Positions 1-6,563 of a stretch of DNA of 19,331 nt are shown piece by piece. The position numbers and the translations under genes are program-made. The notes beneath the pieces are model-generated. The model saw only the letters and a program-made list of their open reading frames with translations. It did no database searches and had not been told where the DNA came from. The stretch is from Streptomyces sp. NRRL F-6676 (GTDB taxonomy: Bacteria > Actinomycetota > Actinomycetes > Streptomycetales > Streptomycetaceae), in the NCBI RefSeq assembly GCF_000725625.1, contig NZ_JOHS01000091.1:1-19331 (forward strand). Direction: 5' to 3'. The number at the start of each line of letters is the position of its first letter. Position 1 is the stretch's first letter.

Positions 1-86
1 GCCGCTACGAACGCAAGGCAGAACACTTCCTCGCCTTCGCCGCGATCGCGTGCACCTTGATCTGCTACCGCCGACTCGCCAAATGA
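1..86 (+). pseudogene. IS5-family transposase, C-terminal end (continues off the left edge)
   Basis: Frame 3 reads from the window edge to the TGA at 84-86 and encodes the last ~27 residues of an IS5-family DDE transposase, including RYERKAEHFLAF and ending CYRRLAK. The same tail with a few substitutions (RYERKADHFLAF...CYRRLAK) ends the copy at 18470-19203, so the two are diverged copies of one element type. Only the 3' end is inside the window, so it cannot be said whether the copy is intact upstream. The stop codon lies inside the right inverted repeat, a compact arrangement typical of small IS5 elements. Confidence 0.85.
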
Positions 87-95
87 GACGACCTC
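80..95. repeat. Right inverted repeat of the left-edge IS5 copy
   Basis: CAAATGAGACGACCTC is the exact reverse complement, 16 of 16, of the left inverted repeat at 19216-19231. It is followed by TTAG at 96-99, the kind of target (YTAR/TTA) many IS5-family elements use. This marks the IS boundary; the IS701-type gene resumes immediately after. Confidence 0.75.
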
Positions 96-489
96 TTAGC
101 AGTTCTCGGTGCGGCGGCCGGCGGTGCCTGAGTACTGGCGCTGGACATCTGCGAAGGTGGTGGCTTTTTTGACGAAGCCAGTGTCGTCGAGGATGAGGAC
201 TCCGTCGGCTTCGCCGAGTCGTTCAGCGACGTATGCCTGCAGGTCGTCGCGGATGTCGTCTGGGTTCCAGGTGGCTCCGTTCAGCAGCCGTTGCAGGGGG
301 GCAGGGGCGCGGTGACCTGCGTGTTCGGCCAGTTGCCAGCCGCTTTTGCGGCCGACCGGGCAGAGCAGGGCGCGGACGTAGTCCACGCATGGGGCGTCGC
401 AGGTCGGCACGGCCGAAACGGTGGCCGATGCGCAGGAAGAGGTCGTCGAGTGCACAGTCCCAGGTCGCGTCGGCAAAGTCGTCGATCAC
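96..489 (-). pseudogene. IS701-family transposase, N-terminal portion, cut by an IS5 insertion
   Basis: On the minus strand, reading from a GTG at 487-489, the protein begins MIDDFADATWDCALDDLF and IGHRFGRADLRR. After a frame change near 370-400 it continues YVRALLCPVGRKSGWQLAEHAG, LLNGATWNPDDIRDDL and LGEADGVLILDDTGFVKKATTF, then QRQYSGTAGRRTENC. The order and motifs (LDDTGFVKK containing the first catalytic Asp, then RQYSGTAG) are those of IS701-type DDE transposases, which continue after TENC with QVGVFL. Here the frame stops at once because the IS5 right end (TTAG at 96-99) supplies a TAA. The rest of the gene, including the later catalytic residues, would lie beyond the inserted IS, left of the window. 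The frame change shows decay as well as interruption. Confidence 0.8.
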
Positions 490-640
490 GCGGGAAGACT
501 GCCCTCGTCACCGCGCAGACGGTTCTCGATGTCATTCGTTGGAGGGGCGGTCCGGCAAGACCGCTCCTGACGTGCCAGCAGCCAACTACACTCCCGACGA
601 CGCCACCGACCAGGCCAGATAGCGAAACGCTGCTGGAGTA

Positions 641-905
641 TTAGTTGTATTGACCCGCAGGAGTGTTCACGCGCTTGATCGGTGGGTGGGGGCCGAGCGC
701 GGTGTCACAGCGGGGCTGGTTGTTGTAGCTGTGGAGGAAGTCTGCCAGAGTTGCTGTTCCTTCGTCGTTGCTGGGACAGGGCCGCAGGAGGCCCATCCGT
801 CGTGCAGGGTCCGGTTGAAACGTTCGACCTTGCCGTTCGTCTGCGGCCGGTAGGGGCGGGTGAGCTTGCCAGTCGCGCCGAGGTCGGCGAGAGCCTGCTG
901 CCGGG
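641..905 (-). pseudogene. IS481-family transposase, C-terminal fragment with frameshift
   Basis: The minus strand encodes QALADLGATGKLTRPYRPQT, NGKVERFNRTLHDGWASCGP, then after a single-base frame change near 760 SNDEGTATLADFLHSYNNQP and RCDTALGPHPPIKRVNTP, ending AGQYN and a TAA whose complement is 641-643. RPYRPQTNGKVERFNRTL with the Glu of VERF is the hallmark end of the rve/integrase core in IS481 transposases, and the Leu-His-Tyr-Asn...PPI...V tail is their usual C-terminus. The N-terminal HTH and the first two catalytic Asp residues are missing. Another IS481-type fragment, carrying only the N-terminus, sits at 13512-13880 on the other strand; whether they derive from one element cannot be decided by eye. 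Confidence 0.8.
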
Positions 906-1086
906 CGCGGCTCTCGCCAGGAGAAGTGGCCCGGCCTGCCCGATCGCAGCGATCAGGTCGCGGCGCCCAGCGCTGACCACTACATCTACGCCGACCAGAC
1001 TGAGACTGCCGTCGATGCCATGCAGCACGTCATCGCCTAAGCCGGACAGTCCAGAGCCGGCTCCGTTCTCACCCCAGGAGTATCCG
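906..1086. other. Gap upstream of the hydrolase; short in-frame tail only
   Basis: No complete gene. A plus-strand frame ending at the TAA 1038-1040 reads ADHYIYADQTETAVDAMQHV and resembles a protein C-terminus, but it is too short to assign. AGGAG at 1076-1080 is the ribosome binding site of the downstream hydrolase. Confidence 0.4.
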
Positions 1087-2034
1087 ATGTCATTCAAAGA
1101 ACCAGCTATCGCCTGGCGGCCCGCGCTGGTTGCCCGCTCGTTCCAGGCGATTTTCCCGGTCCTGGGTCGGCTCTTGCTCGAATCGCCGAAGCTGCAGTTC
1201 GCGACGAAACCCGTCGCCGCCCCGGAGCGAATAAGGATCCCCACCCGGCACGGCGATATATCCGCCTTGCTCTACTCGCCGGTTCGCGCGGACATCGAAG
1301 CGGAGCTGACCGCTGAGCGGCGTCCTCCGGTCCACCTGCTCTTTCACGGCGGAGCGTTCGTGGCGCGCCGTCCGGAGCAGGAGGACAACGTCGCGCGGTA
1401 CCTGGCCAGTGAGGTTGGCTGCTTCGTCGTTCTTCCCGATTACGACGTGAGCCCGCAGGTCCGTTTCCCTGTCGCCGAACAGGAGTCCTACGACGCCTAC
1501 TTGTGGCTCCTCGACCGTGCCAGCGTCCGCGGTTGGGACCCGACCCGGGTCTCGATCGGTGGGGCGAGCGCGGGCGCGAAACTCGCACTTAGTGTGATAG
1601 TCCAAGCCCTGCAGGACGGGGAGGCTACGCCGGTCGCGGCGAGCCTGGAGTACGGCGTCTCGGACTTCTCCCTGCCAGACGAAAGCCGCACCTCGCCGCG
1701 GAAGATGCCGGTCATCGGGCACTGGATGTTGCGGATGGTCCGCGAGACCTACCTCCTCGGTGCCGACCTGACCGATCCGGTCGTGTCCCCGGCGAAGTAC
1801 CTGAATCCGGGCGGCTTCCCACCCTTGCTAATTCTCACCGGTGGCCTCGACACACTCCGACACGACATGCGCTTGTTCGCCGAGAAGGCGCGGGCGAACG
1901 GCGCGAAGGTCGATCACCACGAGTTCGCCGGCGTCGACCACGGGTTCACGCATTTCCAGCCCGCCAAGACTGCTCGAACCGCGGTCACGATGATCGGCAA
2001 TCACCTCCAGGCCGCCTACGCGGCTGGTCGGTAG
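1087..2034 (+). CDS. Alpha/beta-hydrolase fold-3 (HSL-type) esterase/lipase
   Basis: A 315-residue protein of the hormone-sensitive-lipase (alpha/beta-hydrolase fold-3, PF07859-like) family, predicted to hydrolyse small carboxylic esters in the cytoplasm; no signal peptide is seen. The oxyanion-hole motif is HGGAF (residues 87-91, usually HGGGF). The nucleophile motif is GGASAG (158-163, Ser161). The acid residue is Asp255 in GGLDTLRHD and the base His285 in VDHGF. DYDVSP at 118-123 matches the family's DYRLAP. The reading frame is open far upstream, but ATG 1087 is chosen because AGGAG at 1076-1080 lies six bases before it and the protein then has normal family length. It stands alone between an IS481 fragment and an IS5 remnant, with no operon partner. 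The substrate cannot be predicted. Confidence 0.9.
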   Translation: MSFKEPAIAWRPALVARSFQAIFPVLGRLLLESPKLQFATKPVAAPERIRIPTRHGDISALLYSPVRADIEAELTAERRPPVHLLFHGGAFVARRPEQEDNVARYLASEVGCFVVLPDYDVSPQVRFPVAEQESYDAYLWLLDRASVRGWDPTRVSIGGASAGAKLALSVIVQALQDGEATPVAASLEYGVSDFSLPDESRTSPRKMPVIGHWMLRMVRETYLLGADLTDPVVSPAKYLNPGGFPPLLILTGGLDTLRHDMRLFAEKARANGAKVDHHEFAGVDHGFTHFQPAKTARTAVTMIGNHLQAAYAAGR

Positions 2035-2042
2035 CCGCGACG

Positions 2043-2347
2043 TCGCGTGCCACACCGGGCATCGCTCCGCCGATCACTATTGCTCAGTGCACGATGGTGA
2101 TCGGCGACCAGGACCCCATGCTGGCGCGGCTTGCCCAGGTCGTACGGAGGCAGATCTCCGTACCCCGGACGGGAGTCGGCCGGTTCCGCACCCGGCCCGA
2201 CCACGTGCTGGCCTACACCTCCCGCAGCAACCGACGGTACCTGTGACGACGCGGAATCCGGCACACGCTACGAGAAACGCGCCCACATCTACCTCGGCAC
2301 CGTCACCCTCGCAGCCCTCCTGGTCTGGCTCCGCACATGGTCCGGGA
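2043..2347 (+). pseudogene. IS5-family transposase remnant with nonsense codon and internal deletion
   Basis: Frame 3 reads ITIAQCTMVIGDQDPMLARL, then VRRQISVPRTGVGRFRTRPD and HVLAYTSRSNRRYL. A TGA at 2244-2246 follows, then RRGIRHT in the same frame. This is the middle of an IS5-type transposase (family pattern: IRVPR.G.GRPRTRPD.VLADKAY.S...YLRRRGIRHT); the TGA stands where CGA is expected. After CACAC the sequence jumps in another frame to TRYEKRAHIYLGTVTLAALL and VWLRT, the family's C-terminal tail. About sixty codons, including the region with the catalytic Glu, have therefore been lost. The N-terminus is absent too. It is a dead relic lying immediately downstream of the hydrolase. Confidence 0.8.
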
Positions 2348-2396
2348 AACAGTGCCTACGAGCCTTCAGGATCCAGTCGCCGCCGTCGCGAGCGGC

Positions 2397-2439
2397 CCGG
2401 GTGCGCGTCCGGGCAGGGTTGCGCGAGGCCCGCACCCGG
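2397..2439 (-). terminator. Candidate terminator hairpin after the LDI/SCO1 operon
   Basis: CCGGGTGCG (2397-2405) and CGCACCCGG (2431-2439) form a perfect 9-bp inverted repeat around a 25-base loop, starting ten bases past the stop codon of the minus-strand SCO1-like gene. There is no T-run, as is common in GC-rich actinomycetes, so its terminator role is an inference from position. Confidence 0.45.
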
Positions 2440-2448
2440 AGCGCGGGT

Positions 2449-2946
2449 TCACAGGATGTGCCGCAGCCTGGCGGTGATCTCCGCGGGGTCGAGGGTGTCG
2501 AGAAAGTGGGCAGCGTACTCTCCCTGCGGGGTCAGCAGGTAGGTGATCGCGGTGTGCGGCACGGAGTAGCCGTCCGGGTCGTCGGGATCGTCTCTGCGTC
2601 GGGCGAAGACCCGAAACTCCCGCTTGGCGTGCTCGACCCCGGCGACCGGGCCTGTGAGTCCGGTGAAGCGCGGATAGGCGCGGAGAAAGTCCTGAAGCAC
2701 GTCCGGGTTGTCCCGGTCTGGGTCGACGGTGATGTAGAGCGGGTGCAGCTTGTCGGCGAGCTCTCCGAGTTCGTCCAGTACGTCGGACAGCCTACTCATC
2801 GCGCGCGGGCACACCATCTTGCAGTGAGTGAAGCCGAAGAACACCAGCGGCCACCGGCCCCGGTAGGTCTGCTCGGTCACGTGCGTACCTTGGTGGTCGA
2901 CGAGGGAGAAGGAGGGCTTCGTGGGGGTCATTCCCGGTGTCGTCAT
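2449..2946 (-). CDS. SCO1/SenC-family thioredoxin-fold protein
   Basis: A 165-residue protein of the SCO1/SenC family, whose members bind copper or act as thiol-disulfide proteins in cytochrome oxidase assembly. Visible family features are the strand-Cys loop FFGFTHCKMVCPRAM with the CxxxC pair Cys42/Cys46, the VDPDRDNP segment at 74-81 and the distal His131 in YSVPHTAITY, so the full Cys2-His metal/redox triad is present. Unusually there is no signal peptide, lipobox or membrane anchor: the protein starts MTTPGM and goes straight into the thioredoxin fold, so it is predicted to be cytoplasmic, unlike classical SCO proteins. Its ATG (2944-2946) overlaps the TGA of the upstream LDI-like gene as ATGA, implying translational coupling. 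No cytochrome oxidase genes are nearby, so a role linked to the upstream enzyme is plausible. Confidence 0.88.
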   Translation of the reverse strand: MTTPGMTPTKPSFSLVDHQGTHVTEQTYRGRWPLVFFGFTHCKMVCPRAMSRLSDVLDELGELADKLHPLYITVDPDRDNPDVLQDFLRAYPRFTGLTGPVAGVEHAKREFRVFARRRDDPDDPDGYSVPHTAITYLLTPQGEYAAHFLDTLDPAEITARLRHIL

Positions 2947-4475
2947 CGTTCCTGCCAGAAGGTGAACCGGTGCGGGGTATCGGTGCAGCGGAGCACGACC
3001 TGCTCACCGCGGACGTTTACCGCTTCGGCGAACGGTCCCGGCTCACACAGTGCAGTGGTGCCGTCGATGGAGGCAGTGGGCAGTCCATCGACGGCGAGGG
3101 TCCAACGTCCGCGGGCGGCGATCCCGCTGATGGTGACGGTGCCGTCGCCAGGGACTTCATGGCTGCGTTGCAGCCGTGTGTGCAGCACGCCGTCGACAAC
3201 CTCGGCCCGGCTGACGTCGACGTCCCGGTCGACGGCGGTCAGTGCGGGCTCGTCAAAATGCTCTCGGCCCCAGGGCCGGTTGTACAGGCCCCACAGCCCG
3301 TCCGGCACGTTGAGCCGTGCGTACCCGATCAGCACGTTGCCGCTGAGCGGGTCCATCTCGACGAGGTGTCCGTCGGGGGCCACGACGGTGTCGTTGCGGG
3401 GGTAGTACAGACCACCGTCGCGCCATGTCGGGTTCATGAAGCGGTCAGCGTGGGCGAGTAGTCCCTTAAGTGCGCGCTCGTCTCCCATTTCGGACGCCCA
3501 CGCGGTCACCCATCCGAAGTCACAGTTGTCGGCGATCACTCTCTGGCCCAACACCTCCTGGCGCTCCACGGGGCGCACCGCCAAGGTGCCGTCCGGGCCG
3601 GGGACGAGGAAGTCGGCGACTTGTCGTGGGTAGTTGGCGCGCACGAAGTCGCGGTTCCACATGTTCATCAGGGTGCCGCACCACGCGTCCACCCAGGGTG
3701 AGGGCGCTCTGTTCGGCTCGACGGTCTTGGAATCCTGGAGGATCACCTGGTTGTAGTGCCCCGCGTCGTCGAGCCGACCGAAATCGGCCCACGCCTGCTC
3801 GTAACCGGCGATGACCTCGTCGGCGCGGTTGCCCCCGGTGAGCAGGTCGTGCAGCCGGAAACCAAGGATCGCGGGCTGGTTGCAGATCTGGAAGACGCAG
3901 TTCGGCTCACAGGCCACACCCAGGTAGCCATTTTGCACCATTTGCCAATATATGTGCTCGTTGAGTGCATCCCTGTCGTAAGCGAAGCGTTTCTCCTCGC
4001 CACCCCAGAAGAACGACCAGTGCCGCATGGTCAGCGAGCCGGGAGCCGCATAGCGATCGCTGTCGAAGAGATGGTCGTGCAGGAGTGCCATCGACTGGAC
4101 ATACGCGCTGTACATGATGTTGTCGCGGACGACGGGATCCCATTCCTCGCCGAGGGAGTCCACAAGATGAGCGTTGAACACCGCTCCCCCACGACTCGAA
4201 TCGCGCCAGTACATCCAGACCTCGGGTAGGAGGATCTTGTCGATAAGCCGCTGCATTGTCGGCTGGAACAGTCCCGGAGCGGCCGGCAGGCGATGGACGT
4301 GGGTGAGTGCCAGGGCGTAGGCCATGTAGGCGAGCTGGAAGCGATAACCGCCGAAATCGTCCTGGCCGGTTCCCTTGCCCTGCATCAGGGACCAGTCGTT
4401 GGGCAACTGGCGCGAGAGATTGTCGAAGTGCCGCAAGTGGCCTGTCTGTGCTGCGGTGAGCAGGTGCTCGGTCAT
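2943..4475 (-). CDS. Linalool dehydratase/isomerase (LDI/LinD) family protein
   Basis: A 510-residue protein recognised as a member of the linalool dehydratase/isomerase family, an all-helical (alpha/alpha barrel) enzyme family that in Castellaniella defragrans interconverts myrcene, linalool and geraniol. Supporting segments are DDFGGYRFQLAYMAYALA (39-56), RDNIMYSAYVQSMALL, LNEHIYWQMVQNGYLGVACE, PNCVFQICNQPAILGF and SPWVDAWCGTLMNMWNRD. Cys189 and Cys198 are nine residues apart, the spacing of the two catalytic cysteines of LinD; an extra Cys193 lies between them. It is about 110 residues longer than LinD (~400), with a beta-rich C-terminal tail and no signal peptide. A strong AGGAGG lies five bases before ATG 4473-4475 and overlaps the stop of the upstream ligase remnant. 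It overlaps the downstream SCO1-like gene by ATGA. The family call is good; the actual substrate is unknown. Confidence 0.82.
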   Translation of the reverse strand: MTEHLLTAAQTGHLRHFDNLSRQLPNDWSLMQGKGTGQDDFGGYRFQLAYMAYALALTHVHRLPAAPGLFQPTMQRLIDKILLPEVWMYWRDSSRGGAVFNAHLVDSLGEEWDPVVRDNIMYSAYVQSMALLHDHLFDSDRYAAPGSLTMRHWSFFWGGEEKRFAYDRDALNEHIYWQMVQNGYLGVACEPNCVFQICNQPAILGFRLHDLLTGGNRADEVIAGYEQAWADFGRLDDAGHYNQVILQDSKTVEPNRAPSPWVDAWCGTLMNMWNRDFVRANYPRQVADFLVPGPDGTLAVRPVERQEVLGQRVIADNCDFGWVTAWASEMGDERALKGLLAHADRFMNPTWRDGGLYYPRNDTVVAPDGHLVEMDPLSGNVLIGYARLNVPDGLWGLYNRPWGREHFDEPALTAVDRDVDVSRAEVVDGVLHTRLQRSHEVPGDGTVTISGIAARGRWTLAVDGLPTASIDGTTALCEPGPFAEAVNVRGEQVVLRCTDTPHRFTFWQER

Positions 4476-4480
4476 CGAGA

Positions 4481-4487
4481 CCTCCTA
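4481..4487 (-). promoter_or_regulatory. Shine-Dalgarno of the LDI-like gene embedded in the ligase stop codon
   Basis: On the minus strand the sequence is TAGGAGG, five bases, ATG. The TAG is the ligase stop (4485-4487) and AGGAGG is the ribosome binding site of the LDI-like gene. The overlap indicates that the two genes were translated as one coupled unit. Confidence 0.8.
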
Positions 4488-4634
4488 GGTGGTTGGTTCG
4501 GTCTGTAGGTCGGCGAGCCGACGGCGCATAACCTTGCCGGTCGACGTCTGCCGCAGCGCCGCGACGAAGCAGACGGAGCAAGGAACCTTGTACGCGGCGA
4601 GCCGGGTGCGGCGATACCCGATCACCCGGTCAGT
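4485..4634 (-). pseudogene. AMP-forming acyl-CoA ligase, last ~50 codons only
   Basis: Minus-strand codons ending at TAG 4485-4487 read DRVIGYRRTRLAAYKVPCSV, CFVAALRQTSTGKVMRRRLA and DLQTEPTT. This is the C-terminal lid domain of the ANL superfamily: LAAYKVP, then P/R-x-T-S-T-GK with the conserved catalytic Lys of the adenylation half-reaction. The rest of the enzyme, including the AMP-binding P-loop, is missing; homology stops at about 4630, where an oppositely oriented IS5-type transposase begins. In LinD-type pathways an acyl-CoA ligase activates geranic acid, so this remnant fits a terpenoid-acid activation role, but the substrate specificity lies in the deleted part. As it stands it is non-functional. 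Confidence 0.82.
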
Positions 4635-4958
4635 GACGGCTGAAGACACTGCGGGAGGCGGACCTCGACTACGTCCTTGTGGACGGCACCCTCGCCGAGT
4701 GCGACCGGGTCGGCGACGGACGGGCCGACTACTCGTCCAAGCACAAGCGGCACGGCGTGAACGTGCAGGTCGTCACAGATCTTGTCGGGAAGATCTTGTG
4801 GCTGTCGCCGGCCCTGCCAGGCCGGACCCACGACCTGACGGCCGCCCGCACTCACAAGATCATCCGGATCTGTGAACGCCAGGGTGTCCCGGTCCTCGCG
4901 GACATGGCCTGCATCGGTGCCAGCGACTGGGTCACCACCGCGAAGCGCCGCCCGCCCA

Positions 4959-5071
4959 AAGGGCTGTCCCGCCAATCCCTGGCGGGCGCGCGACGACAGC
5001 TACGGCGCCTCGCCGCGTTGTCGGAATGCCCGGATACATCCAGTATCCGGGCACCCCTCCGCCTTGCGATG
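4959..5071 (+). repeat. 113-bp hairpin-containing repeat, copy 1
   Basis: This block, starting AAGGGCTGTCCCGCC and ending CCTCCGCCTTGCGATG, recurs at 18334-18445 in the same orientation with only two differences by eye (one extra C near 4972 and one G/A change at about 5014). It contains a perfect 10-bp stem with a 7-base loop (5027-5053) and a smaller CCCGCC/GGCGGG hairpin near its left end. It has no coding capacity of its own and sits inside a transposase gene. It behaves like a small non-autonomous mobile repeat. Confidence 0.85.
5027..5053. repeat. Perfect hairpin inside repeat copy 1
   Basis: TGCCCGGATA (5027-5036) and TATCCGGGCA (5044-5053) are exact reverse complements separated by CATCCAG. 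The identical hairpin is at 18401-18427. Confidence 0.9.
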
Positions 5072-5185
5072 GGAGTCGCCCGCCTGAAATCCTGGCAGAC
5101 CTTCCGCAGAGCCCGCTGCAGCCCCAATCTCATGGCCGTCATCGCCAAAGCCGTCCTCACCCTGGAGAGGCAACGCTGAAAACGC

Positions 5186-6019
5186 TCACTGACCTTGCTT
5201 CCGGTATTGCGATGGCGCACATCCAATATGCTTACGGAACACGCGGGCGAAGTGCTCGGGGTTGGGGAAGCCGCAGCGTCTACCGACTTGAGATACTGGG
5301 CCATTGTCTACTGCAAGCAGATAGCAGGCGGCTTCGATTCGCAACTCGGTCAGGTACTGCAGAGGCGTCTTTCCGGTAGCTGCGGAAAAACGACGCAGAA
5401 AGTGGTAGCGACTGATTCCCACTTCCTCGGCAAGTCGATCAAGCGTGATACTCGAGGAGAAATTCGATCTCATGAATTCTGTCACCGTTTGAAGCTGTTC
5501 CGGGCTAAGACCTCCGATGGCCGGTGAGGCGTCGCGGCGTGGATAGAGTAGGTACTCAGCTAGATAGTGGGCTGCACTCTGGGTATAGCGCTCTCCTGCA
5601 CCTGTCCGAGCCTGAAGTAGAGTTTCCGCCATGGACGCCACATGTGGATCGAAGGAGCGCAGTGTCTGTAATTCCGAAATGTCACGGACAGGCGCGGTGG
5701 TGTGCGTTTCCAGTGTCCGCTGAAGAACTTCTAGGGAAAGCTGTATAAAAATGACTTCGAAGGGGAGGCGTCTGGGCAGCATTCGGCTGACCCGGATCAC
5801 GTTGTTGGGTGCGACCCGACAGACCTCTCCAGGCCTGAGCGTGGTACGTGACCAATCGCGCTTCTCCCGACCTTCAATTTGACACGCGCCTCGTATTGGC
5901 GTGACGATGCCGAACCACTGATCCGGCAATTGGTACGTCCAGGCGCCGCTATCGTGTCCCGCGGCTCGCTTTTCCACAACGAGTTTCTGACTGGGCTGAT
6001 CTCGCAACGTAATGATCAC
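5186..6019 (-). CDS. AraC/XylS-family transcriptional regulator
   Basis: A 277-residue protein with an N-terminal cupin-like sensor region (about 1-170, including the PGEVCRVAPN segment) and a C-terminal AraC DNA-binding domain with two helix-turn-helices. The first HTH is LDRLAEEVGISRYHFLRRFS. The second lies around VSQVGRRCGFPNPEHFARVF and is followed by the diagnostic RKHIGCAPSQYRK end. The start is GTG 6017-6019, preceded by AAGGGA about eight bases upstream. The gene is visibly less GC-rich, with more A/T at wobble positions, than its neighbours, hinting at separate origin. It points toward the decapitated ligase/LDI/SCO1 operon on the same strand, so it may once have controlled it; only an IS5 fragment now lies between them. 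The effector is unknown. Confidence 0.9.
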   Translation of the reverse strand: MIITLRDQPSQKLVVEKRAAGHDSGAWTYQLPDQWFGIVTPIRGACQIEGREKRDWSRTTLRPGEVCRVAPNNVIRVSRMLPRRLPFEVIFIQLSLEVLQRTLETHTTAPVRDISELQTLRSFDPHVASMAETLLQARTGAGERYTQSAAHYLAEYLLYPRRDASPAIGGLSPEQLQTVTEFMRSNFSSSITLDRLAEEVGISRYHFLRRFSAATGKTPLQYLTELRIEAACYLLAVDNGPVSQVGRRCGFPNPEHFARVFRKHIGCAPSQYRKQGQ

Positions 6020-6377
6020 GTATTTTTCCCTTGTGTGGGGATCGGGGAAGCGAGTAGTGACAGAAACAGATCCGTCAGCTCAGGGCTACAAAAGGAGGGG
6101 CTACTGACGCGGCAGCTGTGGTTCCGCTCATAACAGCCACCCGAAGCGGACTACGCTCCGCTTCACGTCCGAGGCCACGAACGATGTGAGTCGACGCCGC
6201 TCGCAACCGCGATCAGCTGCTTGAGGTCGCGACACGTGTGCTCGCCATCGTTCTGACGAACCTCGAAATCAACGCCGGACGATTTTCTCCGTGGGTCCCG
6301 CCCACGATCAGCACAAGCATCCCGAGGACCGACCACGCCAGCCATTTGGCCTGCGAACTCGGTGCGGCGCAGGCTCA
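6020..6377. other. Intergenic region between AraC and the Rrf2 fragment
   Basis: No convincing gene. It holds the AraC upstream region, with an AT-rich stretch just before the start, and a strong hairpin at 6143-6164. The remaining short frames have no recognisable motifs. Confidence 0.5.
6143..6164. repeat. Perfect 8-bp hairpin
   Basis: GAAGCGGA (6143-6150) and TCCGCTTC (6157-6164) are exact reverse complements around the loop CTACGC. No T-tract follows. It may be a terminator of a lost gene or an operator-like site. Confidence 0.6.
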
Positions 6378-6512
6378 GTGGCCGGCAGCCCGCAGTGGCA
6401 ATTCGCCGTCGCGGTGCACGTGCTGACCTTCCTGGCCGACACGCTCGAGGGCAGCACCGTCAGCTCGGAAGAACTGTCCACCAGCACCAACATCAACCGC
6501 GCCTACGTGCGG
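6378..6512 (+). pseudogene. Rrf2-family regulator, N-terminal fragment
   Basis: From a GTG at 6378 the frame reads MAGSPQWQFAVAVHVLTFLA, then DTLEGSTVSSEELSTSTNIN and RAYVR. This matches the winged-helix start of Rrf2 regulators (FAVAVHVLTYLA...VSSEELA...N..YVR). Homology stops at 6512, where the recognition helix would be followed by the VLGPLREAGLV segment. The effector/cluster-binding region is absent. The frame runs on for some 200 bases but is only the reverse shadow of the oxygenase gene. It is a broken gene convergent with the flavin oxygenase. Confidence 0.7.
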
Positions 6513-6563
6513 CCGAGCGCTTCGGCGTCGATCGACCGGCAGTGCTCGTCGGTCGTCGTCAAT

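Larger units (their letters stand above)
4637..5179 (+). pseudogene. IS5-family transposase (DDE_Tnp_4 type), 5'-truncated and carrying a 113-bp insertion
   Basis: The plus frame reads LKTLREADLDYVLVDGTLAE, CDRVGDGRADYSSKHKRHGV, NVQVVTDLVGKILWLSPALP, GRTHDLTAARTHKIIRICER and QGVPVLADMACIGASDWVTT. It ends GVARLKSWQTFRRARCSPN and AVLTLERQR. Asp in LVDGT and Asp in RTHDL are two of the catalytic acids. Between KRRPP and GVARLKSW the expected ~22 residues are replaced by a 113-bp repeat (4959-5071) that happens to keep the frame open, so the ORF looks continuous but the protein is chimeric. The N-terminal HTH domain is missing. This element is what truncated the acyl-CoA ligase. Its stop lies only seven bases from the stop of the AraC gene on the other strand. 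Confidence 0.85.

Noticed and set aside
975..1040. Peptide ADHYIYADQTETAVDAMQHV as the C-terminus of a lost gene
   Set aside because: It looks plausible but is too short and has no recognisable upstream domain, so it is not annotated as a gene.
682..1086. Upstream extension of the alpha/beta-hydrolase frame
   Set aside because: The extension runs antisense to the IS481 fragment and has no family similarity; a good ribosome binding site precedes ATG 1087.
2449..3405. Long plus-strand frame across the SCO1-like and LDI-like genes
   Set aside because: It is the high-GC reverse shadow of the two real minus-strand genes; only its first part (before 2350) overlaps a genuine IS5 tail.
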